From Pseudomonas sp. p1(2021b) (GTDB lineage: Bacteria; Pseudomonadota; Gammaproteobacteria; Pseudomonadales; Pseudomonadaceae): DNA of 64,000 nt. The notes under the pieces were generated by a model that did no database searches, was not told the DNA's origin, and worked only from the letters and a program-made list of their open reading frames with translations. The position numbers were made by a program, and so were the translations under genes. This document shows positions 54,531-64,000 of this stretch, in pieces (the first letter of the stretch is position 1; every line of letters starts with the position of its first letter). Where the stretch lies: assembly GCF_020151015.1 (NCBI RefSeq), contig NZ_CP083746.1:4432501-4496500 (forward strand), given 5' to 3'.

Positions 54531-55598
54531 TCAGCCCTGCGAGAGCAGTTGGCGAAGGTCGATGACGGCGGCGTTGGCGCGGGAAATGTAGTTGGCCATG
54601 ACCAGCGAGTGGTTGGCCCACATGCCGAAGCCGCTGCCGTTGAGCACCATTGGGCTCCACAGCGCTTCCTGGGACGCCTCCAGCTCACGGATGATCTGGC
54701 GCACGCTGACCGTGGCGTTCTTCTTCGCCAGCACATCGGCGAAGTCCACCTCGATGGCGCGCAGCAGGTGCGACAAGGCCCAGGCCTGGCCACGGGCCTC
54801 GTAGAACACGTTGTCGATCTGCAGCCACGGCGTTTCCACCAGCTCCTCGTCCACCTGTGGCGCCTGGCCGGCGACCACCGACTCGGTCTTCAGGGTGCTG
54901 TTGAGCTTGACCCGACCCACGCTGGCCGAAAGGCGCTGGGAAAGCGAGCCCAGGCGGGTGGCCACGTCACCCAGCCAGTTGTTCAGGTTGTCCGCGCGGG
55001 TATAGAAGATCGCGCCCTGGTCTCCGGCGGCCAGGCGCTTCTGGTAACGGGTCAGGGACTTGATGCCTTCCTCGAACTCCGACTCGCTCGAGGGCAGGAT
55101 CCAGCTCTTGTTGTCGAAATTGAAGCGCGGCTCGGCCTTGGCCAGGTCCGCGTCCTCGGTGGACTGCGACTGGGAGCGGGCGAAATCCTTGCGCAGGGCA
55201 CGGGACAGGTCGCGCACCTGGACCAGCACGCCGTATTCCCAGCTCGGCATGTTGTCCATCCACAACCCCGGTGGGAAGCGGTCGTTGGAGATGTAGCCAC
55301 CCGGCTTGGTCAGCAGGGTATTGGCGACACTCTTGAGGGTCTCGATGGTCGTGTAGCCGACCACCATCTGCTGGCCGCTCTGCTCGGCGGCAGCCTGGGC
55401 GCTCTGCTGCACCGGGAACAGGTCCGGCTCCTGGCTCCAGTACCACCCCAGGCCGATGCACACCAGCAGGTACAGGCCGATCAGGGTACCCAAAGCGCGG
55501 CTCCACAGCCCGCCCAGGTAGCTACGGGTGGCGGCACCACGGGCGTCGACACGCTCGCGAGGCTCGGCTTTGGCCTCGCGGTTTTTCCAGTCCAGCAT
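54531..55598 (-). CDS. DUF2333 family membrane-anchored protein
   Basis: A 355-residue protein with one N-terminal membrane helix (GTLIGLYLLVCIGLGWYW, about 36-53) and a large, helical periplasmic part rich in Gln/Leu/Ser (RDLSRALRKDFARSQSQS; YISNDRFPPGLWMDNMPSWE). It corresponds to DUF2333, conserved in gamma-proteobacteria next to a Nudix and GGDEF gene. Role unknown. AGGAC precedes the ATG. Shares the operon with Nudix and SUI1. Confidence 0.88.
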   Translation of the reverse strand: MLDWKNREAKAEPRERVDARGAATRSYLGGLWSRALGTLIGLYLLVCIGLGWYWSQEPDLFPVQQSAQAAAEQSGQQMVVGYTTIETLKSVANTLLTKPGGYISNDRFPPGLWMDNMPSWEYGVLVQVRDLSRALRKDFARSQSQSTEDADLAKAEPRFNFDNKSWILPSSESEFEEGIKSLTRYQKRLAAGDQGAIFYTRADNLNNWLGDVATRLGSLSQRLSASVGRVKLNSTLKTESVVAGQAPQVDEELVETPWLQIDNVFYEARGQAWALSHLLRAIEVDFADVLAKKNATVSVRQIIRELEASQEALWSPMVLNGSGFGMWANHSLVMANYISRANAAVIDLRQLLSQG

Positions 55599-55843
55599 GG
55601 CGTTGTCCTTATCAGTCTCGACAGTTCAGGGGCTTGGACCACCAGCCCCAGCCAGGGTGCCACGGCAAGCCCGCGTGGCAGCACTATAAAGCAGACACCG
55701 CCTTACGCATAAGCGACCAATGGGTCGACAACTGAATATTCATCCTTACGAACTTTGTTGATATAGGACACACGGGCACCGGGAAGCAGTGCTAGCATAG
55801 AGCCACCATCGCCTTGCATCCCCTTCCAACAAGCAGCCAGGAC

Positions 55844-57217
55844 ATGACCCAGCCAGCCGAGTCGAGCCATGAGCGCCTCCAGCAGCACCGCCTGATGCAA
55901 CGCCTGCTGCGCACCGGCCTGCGCAAGGGCGACCCGCTCGACCACATGGCCCTGCCGCCCTTACGCAAACCGGTGTACATCCTGCTCCAGGACCATGACC
56001 GCGCCGAGCGGCTGGCCCAGCAACTGGAGTTCTTCGGCCTGCCTGCACAGGCCCTGTCCAACGCCGAGGCCTTTGGCACCGCGATGAACGACCGCCTGCC
56101 GTGCGCCATCGTCATGGACGTCGACTTCACCGGCAAAGGCCAGGGCCTGAACCTGGCGACCCAGGCCCTGCTCGGCAGCGAACCGCAGGTTACGCTGCTG
56201 TTTTTCAGCCACCTCGAGGCCGACACCCCCACCCGCCTGGCTGCTGTACGCGCCGGCGGCCAGGAATTCCTCACCGGCCCGCTGGATGCCTCGAGTCTGC
56301 TGGAGAAAGTCGAGCTGTTGACCAACGCCACCGAGTACGACCCGCTGCGCGTGCTGATCGTCGACGACTCGCGCGCCCAGGCCATGTTCACCGAGCGCCT
56401 GCTCAACGGCGCAGGCATGATCACCCGCACCCTCACCGACCCGATCCGCACCATGGCCGAGCTGGCCGACTTCCAGCCCGACCTGGTGATCCTGGATATG
56501 TACATGCCAGCCTGCACTGGCACCGAGCTGGCCAAGGTGATCCGCCACAACGACCGCTACGTCAGCGTGCCGATCATCTATCTCTCTGCCGAAGATGACC
56601 TGGACAAGCAGCTGGACGCCATGAGCGAGGGCGGCGACGACTTCCTGACCAAACCGATCCGCTCGCGACACCTGATCACCACGGTGCGCAACCGGGCCGC
56701 CCGCGCTCGCCATCTCAAGGCCCGCATGGTGCGCGACAGCCTCACCGGGCTGTACAACCACACCCATATCCTCCAGCTCCTTGAAGACTGCAGCTTCCGC
56801 GCTCGCCGCGAAATGCAGCCGCTGAGCTTCGCCATGCTCGATATCGACCACTTCAAGAAGATCAACGACCGCCATGGCCACCCCATGGGCGACCGGGTGA
56901 TCAAGAGCCTGGCGCTGTTCCTCAAGCAGCGCCTGCGCAAGACCGACTTCATCGGGCGCTATGGCGGCGAGGAATTCGCTATCGTGATGCCCGACACACC
57001 GCTTGAGGCCGCGCACAAGGTCCTCGACGAGATTCGCCAACGCTTCGCCGAGATCCTCTACCCGGCCCAACCCCATGACCTGCGTTGCACCTTCAGCGCC
57101 GGGGTGGTGCAACTGGACGACAGGCTCGATGCGCTGACCATGGCCAGCGCCGCCGACGAAGCGCTGTACCGGGCCAAGCACGCCGGGCGCAATTGCGTAG
57201 TGCGCATCGAACCCTGA
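55844..57217 (+). CDS. gcbA: REC-REC-GGDEF diguanylate cyclase (GcbA-like)
   Basis: A 457-residue protein: a degenerate receiver (about 43-160; Lys position is Gly in FLTGPLD), a second receiver (about 168-288) with phosphoacceptor Asp218 and Lys270, and a GGDEF domain (about 300-455) with the active-site GGEEF at 374-378 and an RxxD inhibitory site (RKTD, 365-368). It should make cyclic-di-GMP. Position in the conserved block matches P. aeruginosa gcbA. ATG at 55844 chosen; no in-frame ATG precedes it. Confidence 0.9.
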   Translation: MTQPAESSHERLQQHRLMQRLLRTGLRKGDPLDHMALPPLRKPVYILLQDHDRAERLAQQLEFFGLPAQALSNAEAFGTAMNDRLPCAIVMDVDFTGKGQGLNLATQALLGSEPQVTLLFFSHLEADTPTRLAAVRAGGQEFLTGPLDASSLLEKVELLTNATEYDPLRVLIVDDSRAQAMFTERLLNGAGMITRTLTDPIRTMAELADFQPDLVILDMYMPACTGTELAKVIRHNDRYVSVPIIYLSAEDDLDKQLDAMSEGGDDFLTKPIRSRHLITTVRNRAARARHLKARMVRDSLTGLYNHTHILQLLEDCSFRARREMQPLSFAMLDIDHFKKINDRHGHPMGDRVIKSLALFLKQRLRKTDFIGRYGGEEFAIVMPDTPLEAAHKVLDEIRQRFAEILYPAQPHDLRCTFSAGVVQLDDRLDALTMASAADEALYRAKHAGRNCVVRIEP

Positions 57218-57305
57218 GGTTCGTGGAGGTGCGTGCCCCCCCTTGGGGGAACGGCCTTGTCCCGCGATCCGGCCAATAAAGGCAAAACGCCACTTTTTTC
57301 GCCCT

Positions 57306-57323
57306 CAGTCATCACCCGGTCAC
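57306..57323 (+). promoter_or_regulatory. candidate Pho box
   Basis: CAGTCAT-CACC-CGGTCAC: two heptamers separated by four bases, each differing at one base from the PhoB core CTGTCAT/CTGTCAC. It lies 60 bp before the chemoreceptor start, where a PhoB-activated promoter is expected. The P. aeruginosa homologue ctpL is phosphate-regulated. Confidence 0.6.
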
Positions 57324-57382
57324 AAATCCGCAATAACTTCAGGCACCTACCGTTCCACCTCTATTGCTGGAAGTTCACGGCT

Positions 57383-59344
57383 ATGCGCCTGAAGTGGCTG
57401 ACCAATTTCAACACCCTGCTGCTGGTAACCGTCTGCATCGCCCTGGGCGCGACCCTGTGGTGGTCGCAACGTGCCCTGGAGCGCCCCTATCAACTGATGG
57501 AGCGCTACCTGGGCCTTTCTCAGCAGTTCCAGAACGATGCGGTGCGCAACATCCAAGCCTACCTGGCCAGCGGCGACGCCCTGCGCCACGCTGCAGCCAG
57601 CGAGGCGACCCAAGGGCTGCAGGCGGCACTGGCCGACTGGCCGACGAACCTGGCCGAAACGCTACGCCCCAGCCTGGACGACCTGCAGGCCTTCACCGCC
57701 AACGAACTGCTCGCCGCCGGCAAGCTGGCCGGCGACCCGCAGGCCTTGCTGTTGCAGGCTGAACGCGAGCTGGGCGCCCAGTTCGAGCAACTGGCGGAGT
57801 ATGCCCGCAACAGCGACAGCCCGGACGCTGCCCGCTACCTGGCACCCTTGCTGGACGCTTCGGTACACCTGGGGCGCCTGTCGCTGGCCCGTGACAAGCT
57901 GGTCGCCAGCGGCCGCGCGGAGCTTGCCGAGGAAGTCGAGCGCGAGCTGCAGCTGATTCGGGCACAGGCCCAGGTAGTCGATGGGCTACCGTTGCTCGGC
58001 GTGACCCGTGCCACCGAATCCAACGCCGACGATTTCGCCGCACTGATGGGCCTGGACACCCAAACCAGCGCCCAGCAGGAAGATGTCGCGGTAGGCCTCA
58101 AGCGCGAACTGCAGAGCCTGCTGGCGCGCTACCCGGCCGAGCTGCAACGAACCCGCGAGCAGATCGAGCGCCGCGCGGCCCTGGCCGCCAGCACCGGCGA
58201 ACGCCTGGGCGCCGTGCAGCAGGCCATCGCCGGGCTGGAACCGGAAGTGCGCGGCCTGCATGCCAAGATCGCCAGCGAAGTGCGCCTGATCCAGGGCCTG
58301 ATGATCGGCCTGATCCTGCTCATCGCCCTGCTCATCGACACGCTTCAGCGGCGCCTGACACGTACCCTGACCGGCCTGGCGCCGGCCCTGTCGCGCTGGG
58401 CCGATGGCGATTTCGCCCAGCCTGTCGCCCTGGGCCGCACCAACCGCGAACTGCACGATATCCAGGCCTCGCTCAACCGCCTGCGCCAGTACCTGGTGGA
58501 GCTGGTTGGCACACTGCGCCACAACGCCGAGCAGGTGGCCGGCAGCAGCCATGCCCTGGCCAGCATGAGCAGTGCCCTGCACGAAGGTGCCGAACGCCAG
58601 GCCGGGGACACGGGGCAGATCCGTGACGCCCTTGGCGAGCTCGAGGCGACCATCCAGCAGGTGGCCGGTGACGCCAGCGCCGCCGCCGATGCCAGCCGTG
58701 ACGCTGGCCGCGCGGTGGAACAGGGCCAGGCGGTGATCGGCCAGAGTCTGTCCGGCCTACGGGCATTGGTGGACGAGGTGCAAGGTAATGCCCAGGCGAT
58801 CGAGCAACTGGCCGAGGAATCGGCCACCATCGGTGGCGTGCTCACGGTGATCCGCGCCATCGCCGAACAAACCAACCTGCTGGCGCTAAACGCCGCCATC
58901 GAGGCGGCACGGGCCGGCGAGATGGGCCGGGGGTTCGCCGTGGTCGCCGACGAAGTGCGCTCCCTGGCCCAGCGCACCACCGGCGCCACCGGCGAAATCC
59001 AGGCGCTGATCGACCGCCTGCAACAAGCCGCCCGCGAGTCGGTGAGCGGCATGCGCGCCCAGCTCGAGCACGCCGAGGCCACGGCCAGCCAGGCCCAGGC
59101 GGCCGATGGCGCGCTGGATGAGATCGTCGGGGCGATTCGCACCATTGCCGATACGGCCGTGCGCATTGCCGATGTGACAGCGCAGCAGACGGGCGCTGTG
59201 AGCGAGATCCGCGATCACAGCGAGCGAATTCATGCATTGGGCGAAGACAACCTGCAGCGCATCGGCGAAGGGCGGGCGCAAGGGGAGCAGTTGCTGAGCC
59301 TGGGCGGGGAGCTGAACCGGGCGGTGCGGGCGTTCAGGGTGTGA
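57383..59344 (+). CDS. ctpL: methyl-accepting chemotaxis protein, CtpL-like
   Basis: A 653-residue chemoreceptor: TM1 about 8-28, a helical periplasmic domain (about 29-300) fitting the bimodular (HBM) class, TM2 about 302-322, HAMP, and a signalling tip near 493-512 ([20 protein letters not shown]). Its locus position, next to gcbA and dsbD, matches P. aeruginosa ctpL, which senses phosphate. ATG at 57383 follows GGAAG. A Pho-box-like site lies upstream. A 14-bp hairpin overlaps the stop codon. Confidence 0.88.
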   Translation: MRLKWLTNFNTLLLVTVCIALGATLWWSQRALERPYQLMERYLGLSQQFQNDAVRNIQAYLASGDALRHAAASEATQGLQAALADWPTNLAETLRPSLDDLQAFTANELLAAGKLAGDPQALLLQAERELGAQFEQLAEYARNSDSPDAARYLAPLLDASVHLGRLSLARDKLVASGRAELAEEVERELQLIRAQAQVVDGLPLLGVTRATESNADDFAALMGLDTQTSAQQEDVAVGLKRELQSLLARYPAELQRTREQIERRAALAASTGERLGAVQQAIAGLEPEVRGLHAKIASEVRLIQGLMIGLILLIALLIDTLQRRLTRTLTGLAPALSRWADGDFAQPVALGRTNRELHDIQASLNRLRQYLVELVGTLRHNAEQVAGSSHALASMSSALHEGAERQAGDTGQIRDALGELEATIQQVAGDASAAADASRDAGRAVEQGQAVIGQSLSGLRALVDEVQGNAQAIEQLAEESATIGGVLTVIRAIAEQTNLLALNAAIEAARAGEMGRGFAVVADEVRSLAQRTTGATGEIQALIDRLQQAARESVSGMRAQLEHAEATASQAQAADGALDEIVGAIRTIADTAVRIADVTAQQTGAVSEIRDHSERIHALGEDNLQRIGEGRAQGEQLLSLGGELNRAVRAFRV

Positions 59345-59375
59345 GACCGAGCGCCGCGCGGGCGGCGCTCGGTCT
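59344..59375 (+). terminator. hairpin after ctpL
   Basis: 14-bp perfect stem (59344-59357 with 59362-59375) with a 4-base loop, beginning at the last base of the stop codon. No U-run follows, so it is either a rho-independent terminator of weak form or a transcript stabiliser. Confidence 0.55.
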
Positions 59376-59462
59376 ATCAGGCGATGAAGATGTCGAGCAC
59401 TACGGCCCCAACCCGCGGCAACTCCGCTATCATGCCCCCACGTTTCACCTAGCGAGACCGCC

Positions 59463-61247
59463 ATGCGCCGCCTGTTTTTCCTGTTGTTCCTGCTGCTGGC
59501 CAGCCCTGCGTTCGCCGCTGGCCTGCTCGACGATCGCCCCAGCGCCACCCTCGGCGCCGCGTCGCTGGGCAACAACGCCGATTTCCTCCCTGTCCATGAA
59601 GCCTTCAAGCTCAGCCTGGTCCAGGCCGACGCCCAGTCCATCAAGCTGCGCTTCGTCGCTACCGAGGGCTACTACCTCTACCGCCATCGTTTCCAGTTCC
59701 GCACCGAGCCTGCCGATGTCCCCCTCGGCACGCCGGATATCCCCAAAGGCGAAGCCAAGCACGACGAATTCTTCGGCGACGTGGAGGTGTACCACGGCGT
59801 GCTCGACATCGAGCTGCCCCGCCCAGCCAACGACCCGCGCCCCTTCACCCTGCTGGTGGGCTACCAGGGCTGCGCCGACAAGGGCCTGTGCTACCCACCG
59901 GAAACCGAACGCCTGAGCATCGACGGCGCAGGCGGCCCGGCGGGTATCACGCCGGCCAGCGCCGAACCGGGCTGGAACTGGCAATCGCTGCTGCTGTTCT
60001 TCCTCGCGGGGGTGGGGCTGACCTTCACCCCATGCGTGCTGCCCATGCTGCCGATCCTCTCCGGCGTGGTACTGCGCGGCCAGGTGGGCGGCTGGCGCGG
60101 CCTGAGCCTGTCGCTGGCCTACGTGCTGCCGATGGCCATTTCCTTCGCCGTGCTCGGCGCCCTGATGGGGGTGTTCGGCGCCAGCCTGAACCTGCAGGCG
60201 CGCCTGCAGTCGGCCTGGGTACTGGTGCCCTTCGCCCTGTTCTTCGTGCTCTTCGCCCTGGCCATGTTCGGCCTGTTCGACATCAAGCTGCCCCAGGCCC
60301 TGAGCAGCCGTCTGAACAACGTCGCCAACCGCACCAAAGGCGGCTCGCTGCTGGGCGCTGCGGTGCTGGGCGTGCTGTCCAGCCTGCTGGTTTCGCCCTG
60401 CGTATCGGCACCGCTGGCCGGAGCGCTTTTGTATATCAGTGCCAGCGGCGATGCCCTGGGCGGGGCGCTGAAGCTGTTCGCCCTGGGCCTGGGCATGGGG
60501 GCGCCATTGCTGGTGGTCGCCACCGGTGGCGCGGCCTGGTTGCCGAAAAGCGGCCCATGGATGAACACAGTCAAGAACGCCATCGGCGTGTTGCTGCTGG
60601 GCCTGGCCATCGGCCTGCTCAGCCGCGTGCTGCCGGGGCCGGCCACCTTGTTGCTGGTGGGCCTGCTGGCTGCGGGCGTGGCGCTGTTCCTCGGTGCCCT
60701 GGAGTTCGTGGTCAAGACGCCACGCCAACGCCTGGCGCAGCTTGTTGGCCTGGCCCTGCTGGTCTACGCCCTGGCCTGCTGGTATGGCGCACTCAATGGC
60801 CAGGGCGACCCTTTGCGTCCCCTGCCGCCACCGGCCATCGCCACCACCGCTGGCACGCCAGCCCGCCAGGCCGATGCCTGGCAGACCGTCACCACCCCGG
60901 CCGCGCTGGACGCCGCCCTGGCCCAGGCCAACGCGGCCGGCCAGCCGGTGCTGCTGGACTGGTACGCCGACTGGTGCATCAGTTGCAAAGTGATCGAACA
61001 TGAAGTGCTCAATGCGCCCCAGGTGCAGCCCCAACTCGCCGGCTTCAAGCTGCTGCGCTTCGACATCACCGAGAGCAATGCCGAGCAACGCAGCCTGCTC
61101 GACCGCTACCAGCTGTTCGGCCCTCCCGCATTGCTGTTCTTTGCCGCGAACGGCAGCGAAATAACCGCCGATCGGGTCATTGGCGAAGTGAATTCCGTCG
61201 AATTTGCCGATCGTTTGGCGCGCGTGCGTCGCGATCTGGGTCTATAA
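59463..61247 (+). CDS. dsbD: thiol:disulfide interchange protein DsbD
   Basis: A 594-residue inner-membrane reductant carrier. The N-terminal periplasmic domain has its Cys pair in GCADKGLCYPP, the membrane domain has Cys191 (TPCVLP) and Cys313 (SPCVSAP), and the C-terminal thioredoxin domain has Cys505-Ile-Ser-Cys508 (WCISC). It passes electrons from cytoplasmic thioredoxin to DsbC and cytochrome maturation proteins. Signal peptide at the start. Also called DipZ. Confidence 0.95.
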   Translation: MRRLFFLLFLLLASPAFAAGLLDDRPSATLGAASLGNNADFLPVHEAFKLSLVQADAQSIKLRFVATEGYYLYRHRFQFRTEPADVPLGTPDIPKGEAKHDEFFGDVEVYHGVLDIELPRPANDPRPFTLLVGYQGCADKGLCYPPETERLSIDGAGGPAGITPASAEPGWNWQSLLLFFLAGVGLTFTPCVLPMLPILSGVVLRGQVGGWRGLSLSLAYVLPMAISFAVLGALMGVFGASLNLQARLQSAWVLVPFALFFVLFALAMFGLFDIKLPQALSSRLNNVANRTKGGSLLGAAVLGVLSSLLVSPCVSAPLAGALLYISASGDALGGALKLFALGLGMGAPLLVVATGGAAWLPKSGPWMNTVKNAIGVLLLGLAIGLLSRVLPGPATLLLVGLLAAGVALFLGALEFVVKTPRQRLAQLVGLALLVYALACWYGALNGQGDPLRPLPPPAIATTAGTPARQADAWQTVTTPAALDAALAQANAAGQPVLLDWYADWCISCKVIEHEVLNAPQVQPQLAGFKLLRFDITESNAEQRSLLDRYQLFGPPALLFFAANGSEITADRVIGEVNSVEFADRLARVRRDLGL

Positions 61248-61426
61248 CTTCCCGCGAGCCGGCCATTTTCCCGCGATAGTGACCAGACTTAATCATCTGG
61301 TCACATACTTTGCGCGAATCTCGGACAACGTGCTGGCTATTGCCGGGAACTGGACACCCGACGCCCTCTTGCGGCATAGTCGCCGCGCTCATGTCGTATT
61401 GCCCTACAAGACCAAGGAATTCGCAG

Positions 61427-61879
61427 ATGGCAACCCTACTGGTGCTACACGGCCCCAACCTCAACCTGCTCGGTACCCGCGAGCCAGGCCACTATGGCGC
61501 CGTGACCCTGGCCCAGATCAACCAGGACCTGGAGCAGCGCGCCCGCGCCGCTGGCCACCACCTGCAATACCTGCAGAGCAATGCCGAGTACGAGCTGATC
61601 GACCGTATCCACGCCGCGCGCAACGAGGGCGTGGACTTCATCCTGATCAACCCGGCTGCTTTCACCCACACCAGCGTCGCATTACGTGACGCATTGCTGG
61701 CTGTGAGCATCCCATTCATCGAAGTGCACCTTTCCAACGTGCACAAGCGTGAACCGTTCCGTCATCACTCCTACTTTTCCGATGTCGCCGTAGGGGTGAT
61801 CTGCGGCCTGGGCGCCACCGGCTACCGGTTGGCCCTGGAGTCTGCACTGGAATACCTGGCTGCCAACGCACAGCCCTGA
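61427..61879 (+). CDS. aroQ: 3-dehydroquinate dehydratase, type II
   Basis: A 150-residue type II enzyme of the shikimate pathway. Catalytic features are present: Arg18 and Tyr23 (GTREPGHYG), the [16 protein letters not shown] segment, and [18 protein letters not shown]. The ATG at 61427 follows AAGGAAT. It is followed by the accBC operon, from which it is separated by a hairpin. Confidence 0.96.
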   Translation: MATLLVLHGPNLNLLGTREPGHYGAVTLAQINQDLEQRARAAGHHLQYLQSNAEYELIDRIHAARNEGVDFILINPAAFTHTSVALRDALLAVSIPFIEVHLSNVHKREPFRHHSYFSDVAVGVICGLGATGYRLALESALEYLAANAQP

Positions 61880-61886
61880 TGACACA

Positions 61887-61914
61887 AGGCCTTGGCCCCT
61901 TCGGGCCAGGGCCT
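61887..61914 (+). terminator. hairpin between aroQ and accB
   Basis: A 12-bp stem (61887-61898 with 61903-61914, one G-U pair) with loop CTTC. There is no immediate U-run, but TTTTTT follows 20 bases later. It probably weakens read-through into accB. Confidence 0.5.
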
Positions 61915-61979
61915 GGATAAACGTTCTAGCCACGTTTTTTAAATTACGTCCCCGACCGAACCTTGGGAGTTGATGATTA

Positions 61980-62447
61980 ATGGATATCCGTAAAGTCAAG
62001 AAGCTGATCGAACTGCTGGAAGAGTCTGGCATCGACGAACTGGAGATCAAGGAAGGCGAAGAGTCCGTTCGTATCAGCCGTCACAGCAAGACCCCGGCCG
62101 GCGCCCAGTACTTCGCGGCCCCGGCTCCAGTAGCCGCTCCGGTTGCCGCTGCCGCCCCGGCCGCTGCCGCTGCGCCGGCCGCCGAAGCCGCCGCCGCTGC
62201 CCCGGCCCTCAAAGGCACCGTGATCCGCTCGCCGATGGTCGGCACCTTCTACCGCAAGCCTTCGCCGACCTCTGCCAACTTCGCCGAAGTCGGCCAGACC
62301 GTGAAGAAGGGCGACACCCTGTGCATCGTCGAAGCCATGAAAATGATGAACCACATCGAAGCCGATGTCGGTGGTGTCATCGACGCCATCCTGGTGGAAG
62401 ACGGTCAGCCGGTTGAGTTCGACCAGCCGCTGTTCACCATCGTTTGA
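61980..62447 (+). CDS. accB: biotin carboxyl carrier protein of acetyl-CoA carboxylase
   Basis: A 155-residue carrier with an N-terminal helix, an Ala/Pro-rich linker (about 46-77) and the biotinyl domain with the acceptor Lys121 in EAMKM. Together with AccC it forms the first half-reaction of fatty acid synthesis. GGGAG precedes the ATG. accC follows 17 bases later. Confidence 0.97.
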   Translation: MDIRKVKKLIELLEESGIDELEIKEGEESVRISRHSKTPAGAQYFAAPAPVAAPVAAAAPAAAAAPAAEAAAAAPALKGTVIRSPMVGTFYRKPSPTSANFAEVGQTVKKGDTLCIVEAMKMMNHIEADVGGVIDAILVEDGQPVEFDQPLFTIV

Positions 62448-62464
62448 ATCGCGGAGAGCCAACG

Positions 62465-63820
62465 ATGTCTGGGAAGCTCGAAAAAGTCCTGATCGCCAAC
62501 CGCGGGGAAATCGCCCTGCGGATCCTGCGTGCCTGCAAAGAGCTGGGTATCAAGACCGTCGCTGTTCACTCCACGGCCGACCGCGAACTGATGCACCTGG
62601 GCCTGGCAGACGAGTCGGTCTGCATCGGCCCTGCATCGTCCAAGGACTCCTACCTGCACATTCCGGCGATCATCGCCGCCGCCGAAGTGACAGGCGCCAC
62701 CGCGATCCACCCCGGTTATGGCTTCCTGGCGGAAAACGCCGATTTCGCCGAACAGGTGGAGAAGTCCGGTTTCGCCTTCATCGGCCCGAAAGCCGACACC
62801 ATCCGCCTGATGGGCGACAAGGTCTCGGCCAAGGACGCGATGATCCGCTCGGGCGTACCGACCGTGCCTGGCTCCGATGGCCCGCTGCCCGAAGACGAGG
62901 AAGTCGCCCTGGCGATCGCCCGTGACGTCGGCTACCCGGTGATCATCAAGGCCGCCGGTGGTGGCGGTGGTCGCGGCATGCGCGTGGTGCACAAGGAAGA
63001 GGACCTGATCGCCTCGGCCAAGCTGACCCGTACCGAAGCCGGTGCCGCCTTCGGCAACCCGATGGTCTACCTGGAGAAGTTCCTGACCAACCCACGTCAC
63101 GTGGAAGTCCAGGTCCTGTCCGACGGCCAGGGCAACGCCATCCACCTGGGCGATCGCGACTGCTCGCTGCAGCGCCGTCACCAGAAGGTGCTGGAAGAAG
63201 CCCCGGCCCCGGGCATCGACGAGAAGGCCCGCCAGGAAGTCTTCAAGCGTTGCGTCGACGCGTGCATCGAGATCGGCTACCGCGGTGCCGGCACCTTCGA
63301 GTTCCTGTATGAGGACGGCCGCTTCTACTTCATCGAGATGAACACCCGTGTCCAGGTCGAACACCCGGTTTCGGAGATGGTCACCGGCATCGACATCGTC
63401 AAGGAGATGCTGAGCATCGCCGCTGGCAACAAGCTGTCGATCCGCCAGGAAGACGTGGTGATCCGTGGTCACTCCCTGGAGTGCCGTATCAACGCCGAAG
63501 ACCCGAAGAAGTTCATCCCGAGCCCAGGTACCGTCAAGCACTTCCATGCCCCTGGCGGCAATGGCGTGCGTGTCGACTCGCACCTGTACAGCGGCTACTC
63601 GGTTCCGCCGAACTACGACTCGCTGATCGGCAAGCTGATCACCTACGGCAAAGACCGCGACGAAGCCATGGCGCGCATGCGCAATGCCCTGGACGAAATC
63701 GTCGTCGACGGCATCAAGACCAACATCCCGCTGCACCGCGACCTGGTGCGTGATGAAGGTTTCTGCAAAGGCGGCGTCAACATCCACTACCTCGAGCACA
63801 AACTGGCCAACCAGGAGTGA
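62465..63820 (+). CDS. accC: biotin carboxylase of acetyl-CoA carboxylase
   Basis: A 451-residue ATP-grasp enzyme carboxylating AccB biotin. It shows the glycine-rich ATP loop ([14 protein letters not shown]), the Mg-binding [14 protein letters not shown] region and the N-terminal [13 protein letters not shown]. The ATG at 62465 has GGAGAG upstream; the in-frame codon at 62444 would overlap accB. Ends before a strong terminator. Confidence 0.97.
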   Translation: MSGKLEKVLIANRGEIALRILRACKELGIKTVAVHSTADRELMHLGLADESVCIGPASSKDSYLHIPAIIAAAEVTGATAIHPGYGFLAENADFAEQVEKSGFAFIGPKADTIRLMGDKVSAKDAMIRSGVPTVPGSDGPLPEDEEVALAIARDVGYPVIIKAAGGGGGRGMRVVHKEEDLIASAKLTRTEAGAAFGNPMVYLEKFLTNPRHVEVQVLSDGQGNAIHLGDRDCSLQRRHQKVLEEAPAPGIDEKARQEVFKRCVDACIEIGYRGAGTFEFLYEDGRFYFIEMNTRVQVEHPVSEMVTGIDIVKEMLSIAAGNKLSIRQEDVVIRGHSLECRINAEDPKKFIPSPGTVKHFHAPGGNGVRVDSHLYSGYSVPPNYDSLIGKLITYGKDRDEAMARMRNALDEIVVDGIKTNIPLHRDLVRDEGFCKGGVNIHYLEHKLANQE

Positions 63821-63840
63821 TCGCGTTAGCGTGATGAAAG

Positions 63841-63867
63841 AACCCCGGCCTGGTGCCGGGGTTTTTT
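63841..63867 (+). terminator. intrinsic terminator of accBC
   Basis: Nine-bp stem (63841-63849 with 63855-63863) and a five-base loop, followed by a run of T. It stops the accBC transcript. Confidence 0.92.
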
Positions 63868-64000
63868 GTCCGCTTCAGGAGGCGTCGCCTGAGAGATCGC
63901 AGCTGCTCCCGCGACCTCTACAAACCCCACGCACTCAAGTAAACTGCCAAGCTCCGCGCAGCCCTGGCTGCCCCTGTCGATTTACCAAAGGTGCCCGCCA
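63868..64000 (+). other. upstream region of the next gene, probably prmA
   Basis: No complete gene. AAAGGTG at about 63988-63994 would serve as a ribosome site for a start at 64000, whose last base would lie outside. In related genomes prmA (ribosomal protein L11 methyltransferase) follows accC. This is inference from synteny. Confidence 0.4.

Noticed and set aside
57243..57266. REP-like fragment after gcbA
   Set aside because: Only a partial match (GGCCTTGTCCCGCGAT) with no partner arm; kept out of the repeat list.

Overview
The window is a high-GC chromosomal segment of a Pseudomonas of the P. putida type. The evidence is the putida-style REP palindromes between genes, a gene order at the right-hand end (speA, SUI1, Nudix, DUF2333, gcbA-like, ctpL-like, dsbD, aroQ, accB, accC) that matches, from memory, the corresponding P. 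aeruginosa block, and a left-hand end that opens on the promoter and leader of a ribosomal RNA operon. Nothing was searched against a database. Assignments rest on motifs, family knowledge and context.

Left part (1-16 kb). Three tandem rrn promoters and a boxA fire leftward out of the window. Next come beta-alanine/methylmalonate-semialdehyde catabolism genes (oapT-type transaminase and mmsA) divergent from a LysR regulator and followed by a RutR-like TetR regulator. After a YigZ/IMPACT protein there is a noncoding stretch with DnaA-box matches, then a purine-salvage pair (8-oxoguanine deaminase, adenine deaminase), an ArsR-type regulator, a 577-bp structured noncoding region, a Bcr/CflA transporter, and a copper-resistance cluster (copZ, an exported protein, copA, cueR) with two matching CueR operators.

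Middle part (16-24 kb). A dCache chemoreceptor is followed by a thiolase / FabG-type reductase / MaoC hydratase set, a MazG-like pyrophosphohydrolase, the tRNA methyltransferase CmoM and two DUF4136 lipoproteins.

Tad/Flp pilus island (24-41 kb). This is the main accessory system: tadG, PprA-type kinase, TadE/F pseudopilin, FppA prepilin peptidase and PprB regulator, then the tadD-tadC-tadB-tadA-tadZ-rcpA-rcpC operon divergent from flp. The flp side carries three extra elements: a stand-alone receiver protein, a small exported protein and a TpsB-type two-partner-secretion pore with no TpsA partner in view. tadG is visibly AT-richer than its surroundings and sits apart from the tad operon.

Right part (41-64 kb). 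PbpC and a bacterial alpha-2-macroglobulin lipoprotein (periplasmic defence/peptidoglycan repair pair) flank a small membrane protein. A MATE exporter and a REP-associated tyrosine transposase follow, the latter bracketed by inverted repeats. Then come arginine decarboxylase and the conserved block to accBC. A Pho-box-like sequence lies before the ctpL-like chemoreceptor. The window ends after the accC terminator, probably just before prmA.
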